A stretch of DNA of 64,000 nt from Gracilimonas sp040877545 (lineage in GTDB: Bacteria > Bacteroidota > Rhodothermia > Balneolales > Balneolaceae). Below, piece by piece: positions 35,231 to 44,443 of the stretch (position 1 is its first letter; each line of letters opens with the position of its first letter). The notes beneath the pieces were generated by a model. The model was not told where the DNA came from, searched no databases, and worked only from the letters and a program-made list of their open reading frames with translations. The position numbers were made by a program, and so were the translations under genes. The DNA lies in NCBI GenBank assembly GCA_040877545.1, contig JBBDNN010000106.1, forward strand, positions 62,001-126,000, given 5' to 3'.

Positions 35231-37072
35231 ATGGCAACAAGCTCTACGAATCGAACCCGAACCTCAATCCGAATTCTACAGGCAATTATGCTGGGAATGT
35301 CGGTGATTGTATTAGGGCGCGTATTTTATTTACAAATTACACAGTATGAAATATATGCTGCATTAGGTGAAAAAAACTCTGTTCGGCAGGAATATGTAAA
35401 TCCGGCAAGGGGATTAATATATGATCGGAACGGGAAGTTAATTGTAGATAATGAGCCGATTTATTCCATAACAATTTCCCCAGCTAATTTTGATAAAGAT
35501 AATATTCCATTTCTTGCAACACTGCTTGGGGTAAAAGACAGTGTGATAACAGCAAGGGTAAATGAAGCTCAAAATTATTCGTGGCAACGTTCATCAAGAC
35601 TTTTTACAGAAATTGATTTTGGCACTTTCTCCAATATTCAGGAAAATATATGGCGCCTTCCGGGAATAGGCCATCAGATTGAAAGTAAACGACATTATCC
35701 TACTAAAATGAAAGCCGCGCATATTCTGGGATATTTACGCGAAGCAAATCAAGTTGAATATGAAGCCACCCCAGCCATGCGCCTGGGAGACAGAACTGGG
35801 AAAAGCGGACTTGAGATGATCTATCAGGCAAATTTAAGCGGACAGGCAGGACTGCAATATTTAAGGGTAAATGCTTTTGGCCAGGTATTGGGAGATTTCA
35901 AAGATGAAAAAATTGGACGCGCACCGGTTCAAGGTGATGATGTAATAAGTACGATTGATGCTGATCTTCAGATATTTGCTGAAGAAATAATGGTTGGCAA
36001 ACAAGGGGCTGTGGTTGCCATGGATCCCCGAAATGGTGCAATTCTAGCCTTGGTAAGTTCACCCGAATATGATTTAAGCAGGCTTGCCGGTAGATTAGAT
36101 CGGGATTATTGGCAAAGCATAAATGTGGATAGTACCAGCCCTCTTTATAATCGCGCCATATCTGGACGCCAGCCGCCGGGTTCTACTTTTAAGCCACTTA
36201 TGGGCATTGTTGGCATGCATCTGAATATGATAACTCCAGATACAAGGGTGTATAACAACGGAGCCTATATTCGTGGAAGGGCTTATCGTGATGTTGCACC
36301 CATTGGTGATTATAATCTCGAAAAAGCCCTCACATTCTCCAGTAATACCTACTTCTTTTCTTTGATGGATAGAATAGCATCTCAGGGGAAACTAAACGAA
36401 TGGAGTGCATTGGTAAAAGATTTTGGATTAGGAGTCTCCAACGGAATAGACTTGCCAAGTTCCAGTACCGGGATAATACCTGACAGTACCTATTTGAATA
36501 ACCGCCTTGGTTTTCGGAAATGGGGAATTGGGGATATCATTAATTTTGGAGTGGGACAGGGAATGGTATCTGTGTCTCCCCTTCAGGTGGCACAGATGAC
36601 GAGCAGCATTGCTAATGGTGGCTATAAAGTACAGCCGCATATTGTGCAAGCTGTACGAAAGTCAGGGAAAGTATTAGAAAGAGTTCCTACTAAAGTTGAA
36701 AAAATTAATTGGGTTAAAGATGTATACCTGGAATCGGTTATAAAAGGAATGAGGGGTGTGGTAACCGAAGGAAGCGGCAGATGGTATGCTAATCTTTCTG
36801 ATATAGAAGTAGCCGGTAAAACCGGAACTGCCCAAAATCCTCATGGCCGTGATCATGGCTGGTTCACTTCCTTTGCCCCAATGGACAACCCCCAGATTGT
36901 TGTAACAGTTTTAGTAGAAAATGGGGGATATGGATCTATTTCTGCAGCTCCTGTTGCTGGCTTGGTAATTGAAAAATATTTGAAAGGAGAAATTTCGCGC
37001 CAAAACATCTATAATTACGTGCTTAATTTTGAATCACGGCCTACCAATTCAGAAAAGCAATTAGATGAATAA
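35231..37072 (+). CDS. mrdA: penicillin-binding protein 2, elongasome transpeptidase
   Basis: 613 residues. The N-terminal anchor (ILQAIMLGMSVIVLGRVFYL) leads to the dimerisation domain with PARGLIYDRNGKLIVDN and GDRTGKSGLEMIYQ. Transpeptidase motifs: GSTFKPL (SxxK), SSNTYF (SxN) and AGKTGTAQNP (KTG). It cross-links glycan strands made by RodA. It starts 5 nt after mreD and overlaps rodA by 8 nt. Confidence 0.97.
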   Translation: MATSSTNRTRTSIRILQAIMLGMSVIVLGRVFYLQITQYEIYAALGEKNSVRQEYVNPARGLIYDRNGKLIVDNEPIYSITISPANFDKDNIPFLATLLGVKDSVITARVNEAQNYSWQRSSRLFTEIDFGTFSNIQENIWRLPGIGHQIESKRHYPTKMKAAHILGYLREANQVEYEATPAMRLGDRTGKSGLEMIYQANLSGQAGLQYLRVNAFGQVLGDFKDEKIGRAPVQGDDVISTIDADLQIFAEEIMVGKQGAVVAMDPRNGAILALVSSPEYDLSRLAGRLDRDYWQSINVDSTSPLYNRAISGRQPPGSTFKPLMGIVGMHLNMITPDTRVYNNGAYIRGRAYRDVAPIGDYNLEKALTFSSNTYFFSLMDRIASQGKLNEWSALVKDFGLGVSNGIDLPSSSTGIIPDSTYLNNRLGFRKWGIGDIINFGVGQGMVSVSPLQVAQMTSSIANGGYKVQPHIVQAVRKSGKVLERVPTKVEKINWVKDVYLESVIKGMRGVVTEGSGRWYANLSDIEVAGKTGTAQNPHGRDHGWFTSFAPMDNPQIVVTVLVENGGYGSISAAPVAGLVIEKYLKGEISRQNIYNYVLNFESRPTNSEKQLDE

Positions 37073-38318
37073 TAATTTTAGAGAATTTAGCTGGTCAATA
37101 GTTTTTGCATGGATTGTGCTTTCTACCATTGGGTTGTTTGCGATTTATAGTGCAACGCAGGGGCCAGTTTCTCAATTTCTGCCAGAATACATACAAGGCA
37201 ATTTTATAAAGCAGATTGGTGCCGTAATTCTTTCAATGATATTACTGATTACCATTCAGTTTATATCACCGAGAACATTTATTCAGTTATCCTATGCTCT
37301 ATATACCCTTGGGCTGTTTTTAATGATCTTAACCCTGATGTTTGGAACAGAAGTGAATGGAGCCAAGAGTTGGCTGCGAATTGGGCCTGCCAATTTGCAA
37401 ACCAGTGAATTGATGAAAATTGCCACCATTCTTGCAACGGCCAATTACTTAACCAGCCGGCGGGATATTTCAGCGGAAAACATTCGCTATGCACTTACTG
37501 CAGTTCTATTAATTTTGATACCTGCTGCTTTGGTACTAATGCAGAATGATCTGGGTACAGCCCTGATATTTTTAACATTGATTCCGGTAATGCTATTTTG
37601 GTCTGGCTTGCCCTACGGTGTTTCTCTATTCATAATTTCGCCAGCTATCATCACTTACCTAACTATTATTGAATGGTATTATGGAGCTATTGCAGTATTA
37701 ATTTTAGCTGCGATTATATTTCTTGTTCAGCGAAGAATTTGGCTGACGTTTACTTCCCTAATAACGGGAATATTAACTATTGCCGGGGTACAGGTTGCAC
37801 TCCTGAAGATATTGCAACCTCACCAAATTGCACGAATAGCAGCATTTACCAATCCTTCGTATGATCCAACAGGAGTTGGCTGGAATGTAATACAAGCAAA
37901 AACAGCTATTGGTTCTGGTGGAATTTTTGGGAAAGGCTTTTTAGAAGGTACCCAAACCCAGCTTCGGTTCCTTCCCGAACATCATACCGATTTTATATTT
38001 TGTGTAGTTGGCGAGGAATTTGGGTTCATTGGAGCTGCCTTAATAGTATTAACCTTCCTCTTCTTTTTTATACGAATGTTAAATATGGCAGGTAGCCATA
38101 AACATCCTTTTGCACAACTGGTAACTGTAAGTATAGCTGCCGTCTTCTTCGTTCACTTTTTTATCAATGTTGGCAGCGCCACTGGTTTGATACCTGTAAT
38201 TGGCTTACCACTTCCCTTTCTAAGCTATGGCGGTTCCGCTTTTTTAACCAATACATTAATGCTCGCCATTTGCCTGAATATGGATTTATATAAGCGGGAA
38301 TTTAGCATTTACCGCTGA
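37065..38318 (+). CDS. rodA: rod shape-determining peptidoglycan polymerase RodA (SEDS)
   Basis: 417 residues with about ten membrane helices. SEDS signatures include GAKSWLRIGPANLQTSEL, QNDLGTALIF with its aspartate, FLPEHHTDFIFCVVGEEFGF and GLPLPFLSYGGSA. RodA polymerises lipid II together with PBP2. It ends the rod operon; rnhB converges from the other side after 30 nt with no obvious terminator. Confidence 0.97.
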   Translation: MNNNFREFSWSIVFAWIVLSTIGLFAIYSATQGPVSQFLPEYIQGNFIKQIGAVILSMILLITIQFISPRTFIQLSYALYTLGLFLMILTLMFGTEVNGAKSWLRIGPANLQTSELMKIATILATANYLTSRRDISAENIRYALTAVLLILIPAALVLMQNDLGTALIFLTLIPVMLFWSGLPYGVSLFIISPAIITYLTIIEWYYGAIAVLILAAIIFLVQRRIWLTFTSLITGILTIAGVQVALLKILQPHQIARIAAFTNPSYDPTGVGWNVIQAKTAIGSGGIFGKGFLEGTQTQLRFLPEHHTDFIFCVVGEEFGFIGAALIVLTFLFFFIRMLNMAGSHKHPFAQLVTVSIAAVFFVHFFINVGSATGLIPVIGLPLPFLSYGGSAFLTNTLMLAICLNMDLYKREFSIYR

Positions 38319-38348
38319 TAGATACGAAGAAACCGGGGCTGGAAGAAG

Positions 38349-38975
38349 TTAGACTTTCGAGTATTTCTTCGTAGTTCCAAGCCTGAATGTACTTCGGTGA
38401 TAATGAGTGAAACCATGTTTTTTAAGTGCTTTTCGATGAACCGGAGTAGGATAACCAACATTGGAATTCCAGCCAAATTCCGGAAATTCATTATGCAGCT
38501 TTCGCATATATTCATCCCTGTATACTTTTGCAAGTATTGATGCAGCACCTATACTCATGGATCTGTCATCGCCTCCAATCATACATGTGTATGGTATAAG
38601 AGAAGTAGTATACCTGTTGCCATCAACTAACAGATAATCAGGTGGAGATTTCGCGGCGGCTACACATTCCACCATTGTTTCAATAGATGCCCACAAAATA
38701 TTCAATCGATTTACTTCTTCAATACTGCCTTCTTTTATAGCCCAAAAAATCGCCTTTTCTTTTATAATTTCACTTAGCTCCTCTCTCTCTGTATGTGTGA
38801 GCATTTTACTATCTCTTATTTCCTTAATATTTGTGCCCGGTTTAAAAATAACACCCGCTGCAACTACAGGTCCTGCTAAACAGCCCCGGCCCACTTCATC
38901 CAGCCCCATTACCTTTTGATACCCTTCGCTCCACAATTGCTTCTCAATTTTTAGCCGGTTAATAGTTTGCTCCAT
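38349..38975 (-). CDS. rnhB: ribonuclease HII
   Basis: 208 residues. GLDEVGRGCLAGPVVAAGV carries two catalytic acids; LLVDGNRY and GDDRSMSIGAASILAKVYRD provide the others and the conserved lysine. The family removes RNA, including single ribonucleotides, from DNA. It is convergent with rodA and divergent from the VWA gene. Confidence 0.96.
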   Translation of the reverse strand: MEQTINRLKIEKQLWSEGYQKVMGLDEVGRGCLAGPVVAAGVIFKPGTNIKEIRDSKMLTHTEREELSEIIKEKAIFWAIKEGSIEEVNRLNILWASIETMVECVAAAKSPPDYLLVDGNRYTTSLIPYTCMIGGDDRSMSIGAASILAKVYRDEYMRKLHNEFPEFGWNSNVGYPTPVHRKALKKHGFTHYHRSTFRLGTTKKYSKV

Positions 38976-39087
38976 TCTTACATTCTGTTTCTGAAATCCT
39001 GCGTAATATATTCAGTTATATAATTCTTTTCCTGTATTTTGGAACTGAATCGAAATTCTTATTATTTGTTAAAATAAAAGGACTCAG

Positions 39088-40200
39088 ATGCATTTTAAAT
39101 ATTTTGAATGGGACGAGCGATTCGCGAAGCAACCTCGTAAATCATCCTTTGATACCCTGTGGGATTTATTTCAACAGTTGCTTACCATTGCCAGCGGCGA
39201 AGTTTCACAGGCGCTAAAGTGGCTTACCGAGCTTGATAAAGAATATGGCATAACCGATCAGTTTGAAGATGGATATGGACTGTCTGATTTTATTGATGAA
39301 CTTCAAGAAAGAGGATATATAGAAGAGGATGGTCAGTCTCACCAGATGATCATTACAAGAAAGACAGAACGAAGCCTCCGGACACGATCATTGGAAGAGG
39401 TTTTTAAAAATCTTGAGAAAGGTGGAATGGGAGGCCATAAATCTCCACACAGCGGCAAAGGGATTGAGCGGCAACCTGAAACCCGTAAGTGGCAGCATGG
39501 GAGCGACATCGGGCAGATGAACAGCGTTAACACGATGTTGAATATGTTAAACCATAGCTCAATTGATGCTTTCGATCTTCATGAAGATGACCTGGAGGTA
39601 TATGAAACCGACCATTATACTTCTGTTGCAACCGTTCTGCTTATTGATCTTAGCCACTCTATGATTTTATATGGTGAGGATCGCATCACCCCTGCAAAAA
39701 AAGTAGCTATGGCATTATCTGAATTAATTATGAATAATTATGCCAAAGATTCGCTGGATATTGTCGCTTTTGGAAATGAAGCCTGGCAAATATCGGTAGA
39801 TGATCTTCCCTATTTAAAAGTTGGTCCTTATCATACCAATACCAAGCAGGCACTGGAAGTAGCCCGGCATATTTTACAACGTAAAAAATATGCCAATAAA
39901 CAGATTTTTATGATTACCGATGGCAAGCCTTCTTGTATCATAGAAAATGGCAAGCTCTACAAAAACAGCTTTGGCCTGGATCGTAAAATCGTAAATAAAG
40001 TACTTGATGAAGCTGTTAAATGTCGTAGAGATCAAATTACTATAACAACCTTTATGATAGCGCAGGATCCATATCTGCAAAGTTTTGTTAGAGAATTGAC
40101 CGAAGCCAATAAAGGAAAGGCATACTTTGCATCTCTCGGTGAACTTGGCGGCTATATTTTTGAAGATTACATTCGTAACCGGAAAAAGAATGTGAAATAA
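39088..40200 (+). CDS. VWA domain-containing protein
   Basis: 370 residues. An N-terminal domain of about 160 residues is mainly helical (KWLTELDKEYGITDQ; YGLSDFIDELQERGYI). A von Willebrand A domain follows at about 180-340: TVLLIDLSHSM is the DxSxS metal site, and IFMITDGKPSC carries the later aspartate. Relatives usually pair with MoxR or Mg-chelatase-type AAA ATPases, but none is near. No signal peptide, so probably cytoplasmic. AAAGGA lies 5 nt before the ATG. Function unknown. Confidence 0.85.
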   Translation: MHFKYFEWDERFAKQPRKSSFDTLWDLFQQLLTIASGEVSQALKWLTELDKEYGITDQFEDGYGLSDFIDELQERGYIEEDGQSHQMIITRKTERSLRTRSLEEVFKNLEKGGMGGHKSPHSGKGIERQPETRKWQHGSDIGQMNSVNTMLNMLNHSSIDAFDLHEDDLEVYETDHYTSVATVLLIDLSHSMILYGEDRITPAKKVAMALSELIMNNYAKDSLDIVAFGNEAWQISVDDLPYLKVGPYHTNTKQALEVARHILQRKKYANKQIFMITDGKPSCIIENGKLYKNSFGLDRKIVNKVLDEAVKCRRDQITITTFMIAQDPYLQSFVRELTEANKGKAYFASLGELGGYIFEDYIRNRKKNVK

Positions 40201-40227
40201 AAAAAGCCGTTAAAAACGGCTTTTTTT
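40201..40227. terminator. bidirectional terminator
   Basis: AAAAAGCCGTT (40201-40211) pairs with AACGGCTTTTT (40215-40225) with a 3-base loop. T-runs flank both sides, so it can end the VWA gene on plus and the long bamA/ompH convoy on minus. Confidence 0.85.
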
Positions 40228-40274
40228 ACAGTTAAAATCTATCAGGGTAACTTCTAAAAATTGTTCAGCTAAAC

Positions 40275-40820
40275 TTAGTTGAAAATTCCAAGCTCCTGCA
40301 TCACCGGTTCAGTGATATCATATTTGGCCTGATACTCATCAGATGCATACAGAATAATTAAATCTCCACTCGAAGTGGTGGTATTTAGCACATAACTCAG
40401 ATCCATCTGATTTGCAACAGCATCTATAGCTGTACCTATCTGTGAAAAGAGCGGTCCTAATAATTCTTCCCGTTTTTGCTGTAACTCTTGTTCTGCTTGT
40501 TGTTGCGCATTTGATAAATCTTGCTGCATCTGTCCAAGTCTTTCCTGTTCTCTGCGATTGGCATCTTCTGAGATTACCCCTGCTTTTTGCTCATAAGAAG
40601 CTATCTCATTTTGAAACTCTCGTTCTTTTTCGGTTAGCTCAGCTTGTTTTCGCTCAGCAAAATTCTGCAGACGTTGCTGTATAGCTTTCATCTCAGGCAT
40701 TTTAGCTAAAACAGCTTGTGGATTAACATACCCAATTTTTTCATTTTCCTGGGCTTGTACAAAGTCTGTTGCCGATAATGCAACAAAAAAAGTTAGTATT
40801 AAAAGGCTTAATTTCTTCAT
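40275..40820 (-). CDS. Skp/OmpH family periplasmic chaperone (paralogue 3)
   Basis: 181 residues from the MKKLSLL start. Signal peptide to about residue 24 (FVQAQ). IGYVNPQAVLAKMPEMKAI is the family opening. Residues about 45-130 form a long charged coiled coil (LQNFAERKQAELTEKEREFQ), the tentacle arms of Skp. The end folds back (LSYVLNTTTSSGDLIILY). Skp trimers hold unfolded outer-membrane proteins on the way to BamA. Last of three tandem copies after bamA. Confidence 0.9.
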   Translation of the reverse strand: MKKLSLLILTFFVALSATDFVQAQENEKIGYVNPQAVLAKMPEMKAIQQRLQNFAERKQAELTEKEREFQNEIASYEQKAGVISEDANRREQERLGQMQQDLSNAQQQAEQELQQKREELLGPLFSQIGTAIDAVANQMDLSYVLNTTTSSGDLIILYASDEYQAKYDITEPVMQELGIFN

Positions 40821-40846
40821 TAGGTGATTGTCTCGGTTTACCATGA

Positions 40847-41365
40847 TTATTTTAGTTTTTCAATAATTTGATTTGTGATATCTAACCTATCACTTTTAGC
40901 AAAAAAGATAATAGCATCACCATTGGAGGTTCCTTCATTTAAAACAAGATCCAAATCCATTTCATCTGCTACTTCTTCAATTGCTAAATTCATTTTTTCA
41001 ATAATGGGACTCATTAGTTCATTTCTCTTCTGACGAACTTCATTTAAGATACCCTCTCTATCTTCTTCGAACTCTTGGTTTAGCTGAAGAAGCTCTTCTT
41101 CTCTCCTGCTTCTTTCTTGTTCTGAAAGATTTGCCATTCCAGATTCATATTCAGAGAATATTTGCTGTAAATCAGCAGCTCTGCCTGCAAGCTCTTCATC
41201 CCTTTCATTGATTATAATCTGAATTTGATTATTAACTTCTTCCACTTCAGGAAGTTGATTTAGAACTTTAGCTGGATTAGTGTACCCTATTTTTACTTGT
41301 GCTAATGCTTCTGAAAGTGAAAATAAACTCACGAACAAAAGTATTACGGCAAATTTTTTACTCAT
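40847..41365 (-). CDS. Skp/OmpH family periplasmic chaperone (paralogue 2)
   Basis: 172 residues. The signal peptide ends at SEALAQ. IGYTNPAKVLNQLPEVEEV and the coiled coil NERDEELAGRAADLQQIF follow, ending LDLVLNEGTSNGDAIIFF. The last 80 residues are clearly closer to paralogue 3 than to paralogue 1: both share NxxxxxGDxIIxxA spacing. The gap to paralogue 3 is 26 nt. Confidence 0.9.
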   Translation of the reverse strand: MSKKFAVILLFVSLFSLSEALAQVKIGYTNPAKVLNQLPEVEEVNNQIQIIINERDEELAGRAADLQQIFSEYESGMANLSEQERSRREEELLQLNQEFEEDREGILNEVRQKRNELMSPIIEKMNLAIEEVADEMDLDLVLNEGTSNGDAIIFFAKSDRLDITNQIIEKLK

Positions 41366-41416
41366 ATCTATTTTTTAAATTTTAGTTAGTATAAAGTTTT
41401 TTAAAGATAATTGTTG

Positions 41417-41953
41417 TTAGTCTTCCACAATTTCGATTCCAAGCTCCAATAAAATATCATTGGTGATATCCCACTCATTGCGGGCATAAACCATATAGAT
41501 ATCTCCGCTTCTATCGAAAACAAAATCAAAATTCTTTCTTCTTGCAACTGCTCGTACCGCAGTAAATACCTGACGTTGTATCGGTTCTAATAACTCTTTC
41601 TGTCTGGTGAAATATTCTCCCTGAGGGCCAAATTTCTGTGACAGGAATGCATCTTTCTGTTGCTTTTTCTGAGTTATTTCCTGTTTTTTTTGATTACGTA
41701 TTTCTTCGGTATATAGTATTTCCTTGGCTCTAAAATCTTCTTCCATTTCTTCTATCTCATTCTCAAGCCGGTTTACTTCTTCTTTCCAGCCACTGCTCAA
41801 TAGCTCTAACTGCTGCTGAACGCCCTCATATTCCGGTATGTTCGATAAAATCTCCTCCGATTCATAAAACCCTATCGTTTGATCCTGAGAATATGCTGAT
41901 TCACAGAAAATAAATCCCAGAATAAAAAGGAAATAGAATAATTTTGTATTCAT
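41417..41953 (-). CDS. Skp/OmpH family periplasmic chaperone (paralogue 1)
   Basis: 178 residues. The signal peptide ends at ESAYSQ. IGFYESEEILSNIPEYEGV replaces the GY(V/T)NP opening of the other two, and the core is a lysine/glutamate/glutamine-rich coiled coil (RNQKKQEITQKKQQKDAF). It ends in a C-terminal RSGDIYMVYARNEWDITND. Start overlaps the bamA stop in TAATG, so translation is probably coupled to BamA. Confidence 0.9.
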   Translation of the reverse strand: MNTKLFYFLFILGFIFCESAYSQDQTIGFYESEEILSNIPEYEGVQQQLELLSSGWKEEVNRLENEIEEMEEDFRAKEILYTEEIRNQKKQEITQKKQQKDAFLSQKFGPQGEYFTRQKELLEPIQRQVFTAVRAVARRKNFDFVFDRSGDIYMVYARNEWDITNDILLELGIEIVED

Positions 41954-44427
41954 TAGAACGGTGCTCCAATATTAAATAAGAATTCCCAGTTTCCTGGTTG
42001 TATATCCCTACCTGTAGCTACATTTACACCATCAAACCTGTAACCATAACTTAAGTCTATCAATCCCAGGATCGGCAGGTAGAGCCGAACTCCAAAACCT
42101 GCTGAGCGTTTCACTTTAAAAGGATCAAAATGCTCAAAATCCTGATAAGAATTCCCCGCATCCACAAAAGAGTAGGGAATTATCTGAACCTGCTCGTTTG
42201 CAACAGCAGGATATCTTAGCTCCAAAGAATACTTACTAAAGAGTCTTCCTCCGATTTTACGGCCGTCTACCACTGGGGCAATACTTTGCTGCGTTCCGCC
42301 AGGATAGCCCCTTAAATCAATGTTATCATACAAGAAACTTTGACGCTGCTGAAGCTGAGTACCCCCAACCAGAAATCTTTTCAACTCACTGCGTTTGTCT
42401 TGAGTAAAGTAGCCGATGTAACCATAATCGACCTGACTGGTCATTACCAGCTTATCCACTATAGGAATATGATACTGATACGAGGTCCTGAATTTATAAT
42501 ACTCTGAAAATCCCGGCAGTGGCGGGGCCACTTCTCCAGACAGGGTAAATTTGGAACCTGTATTTGGTGAGATGGGATTATCTAAAGAATTCCGTTCTAA
42601 TATTTGTTCAATTGTGATCAAATTGGAAGTTCCTTCTGCAAGGAAAGAGGCATTCCCAGCAATATCATATAGCTGATAGCCGACTACAGTTCTCTGAGAG
42701 AAATAATCGTCTGGCCATCGCAGCCTTTTACCGATTGATACCGAGCTTGAGAAGAGTTCATTTTTCTCATTGGTTCCTCTATAGTTAATAAAATCATAGG
42801 AAATATTAAAACCGACTGATGTTGGTTTCCCTCTAAACCAGGGTTCTTGAAATCCGAAATTATAACTTTGATACCCTTGTCCGGTTACCTGAACACCTAA
42901 TGAAACTGATTGACCATCGCCGGATGGGATTGGGTTCCATCCGCCTTCTTCAAAGGCCCGTGCAATTGAAAAGTTATTGAAATTAAGGCGGGCAGATAAA
43001 ATCACCCCGATCGTCGGGCCACCGTAACCGCCGGAAAATTCAAAATTACTTGTGCTTTTAGTGTCATCTAATCCAAAACTGATATCTGCGGTCTTTTCCT
43101 GACGATTGGGAGAAATTTGTGGTTCAACGGTAGCAGGATCAAAATAACCAAGTGTACCAAGTTCACGAATAGTTCTGATGATAGCCTGGCGGCTGTATGT
43201 TGAACCGGGAATGGTTCGTAATGTACGCCGGACAACATCATCGTGTGTACGGGTATTTCCGCTAAAACTAACCTCTCCAATAGTGGCGATTTCATCTTCA
43301 TATAAATCAAAATGAATATCCAGAGAATCTTCTGCCACTCTTCGGATGTTAGGCACCAGCTGGAAAAAGAGATACCCCACATCCTGATAAAGACTGTTTA
43401 TGTCGGTATTATCTTTATTTATCTGGGTATTTTGCTCATATTTTCCCTGATCAAAAACATCACCTTTTTCAAAACCGAGTGACAGTGAAAGCTGTTCATC
43501 GCTGTAAACCGTATTTCCTTCCCACGTAACATTTCTAATCTTGTATTGTGGGCCTTCTGCAATATCTACTTCAACCCTAACGCCGGTTTTATCGCCTTTA
43601 TAGTTGTAGGTGTAAACGGTGTCACTTAATATTCTTGCATCAGCAAAACCATTATTTCTATAAAAGGTAAGAATGCTTTCTTTACCCTCTTCAAAATCTT
43701 CTTTTTTGAAAACCTTTTTGCCAAAAATTCTCCACCACGCATCTTGCTTTAAAGGCTTTATTCGTTTGCGGAGGCTTCTGTCGGAATATTCTTCATTTCC
43801 ATTAAAGGTAATATCTTTCACTTCATACCTGTGACCGGGATCAATATCAAAAACCACACGAACTCTATCTTCTACCTCTTCTACTGCTTCTGTTTTGATT
43901 TCTATTGAGGTTTCCCAATATCCTTTTTGTTTGTAAAAGCGCTTAATCGTGTTGGTTGCCTGTCCTATATTTGCTTCTGTTATTGCCGTTCCCGGTAATA
44001 ATGTGATAAGATCTTCGAGATCTCTTCGCTGAGATCGTTTAATATTTTCGAGCCTGTAATCATATATCCTTGGTTGCTCTACTACCTCTATCAAAAAACT
44101 GATGGTATTACCGGCCAAGGAGCTAACATAAATGTTGATGTCTGAGAATAGCCCTGATCTATATAATCGCTCAATGGCATCTTTTACATCATCACCTGGA
44201 TAGACGATGGTGGAGCCTTCAACTAAAGAGCTTGCATTTATTATGAATTGAGTGCGGGTATTTACATTCCCTTCAACTGTAACTTCCACAATTTGATATT
44301 CCTCCGGTGCTTCTGCCGTAGGATCTGTTATCTCAAAGGTATCCTGGGTTTGTGCAAGTTCCGGGATAAACCCAATTCCAATTATCAATAAGGTGGCAAA
44401 TAGAAATCTTTTCAAAAGTAAGTACAC
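41953..44427 (-). CDS. bamA: outer-membrane protein assembly factor BamA
   Basis: About 824 residues from the GTG at 44427, which has AAGAGG just upstream and gives a signal peptide (RFLFATLLIIGIGFIPELAQ). In-frame ATGs at 44559 and 44487 would overlap uppS by 116 and 44 nt. Five POTRA domains cover about residues 45-440 (EYQIVEVTVEGNVNTRT; HRYEVKDITFNGNEEYSD; QYKIRNVTWEGNTVYSD; IATIGEVSFSGNTRTHDD). The C-terminal 16-strand barrel has the insertion-loop type GYPGG and ends APF. BamA inserts barrels into the outer membrane, and its clients here include the receptors and porins of this window. Confidence 0.96.
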   Translation of the reverse strand: MYLLLKRFLFATLLIIGIGFIPELAQTQDTFEITDPTAEAPEEYQIVEVTVEGNVNTRTQFIINASSLVEGSTIVYPGDDVKDAIERLYRSGLFSDINIYVSSLAGNTISFLIEVVEQPRIYDYRLENIKRSQRRDLEDLITLLPGTAITEANIGQATNTIKRFYKQKGYWETSIEIKTEAVEEVEDRVRVVFDIDPGHRYEVKDITFNGNEEYSDRSLRKRIKPLKQDAWWRIFGKKVFKKEDFEEGKESILTFYRNNGFADARILSDTVYTYNYKGDKTGVRVEVDIAEGPQYKIRNVTWEGNTVYSDEQLSLSLGFEKGDVFDQGKYEQNTQINKDNTDINSLYQDVGYLFFQLVPNIRRVAEDSLDIHFDLYEDEIATIGEVSFSGNTRTHDDVVRRTLRTIPGSTYSRQAIIRTIRELGTLGYFDPATVEPQISPNRQEKTADISFGLDDTKSTSNFEFSGGYGGPTIGVILSARLNFNNFSIARAFEEGGWNPIPSGDGQSVSLGVQVTGQGYQSYNFGFQEPWFRGKPTSVGFNISYDFINYRGTNEKNELFSSSVSIGKRLRWPDDYFSQRTVVGYQLYDIAGNASFLAEGTSNLITIEQILERNSLDNPISPNTGSKFTLSGEVAPPLPGFSEYYKFRTSYQYHIPIVDKLVMTSQVDYGYIGYFTQDKRSELKRFLVGGTQLQQRQSFLYDNIDLRGYPGGTQQSIAPVVDGRKIGGRLFSKYSLELRYPAVANEQVQIIPYSFVDAGNSYQDFEHFDPFKVKRSAGFGVRLYLPILGLIDLSYGYRFDGVNVATGRDIQPGNWEFLFNIGAPF

Positions 44428-44443
44428 GCCTCTTGTTTGATGC

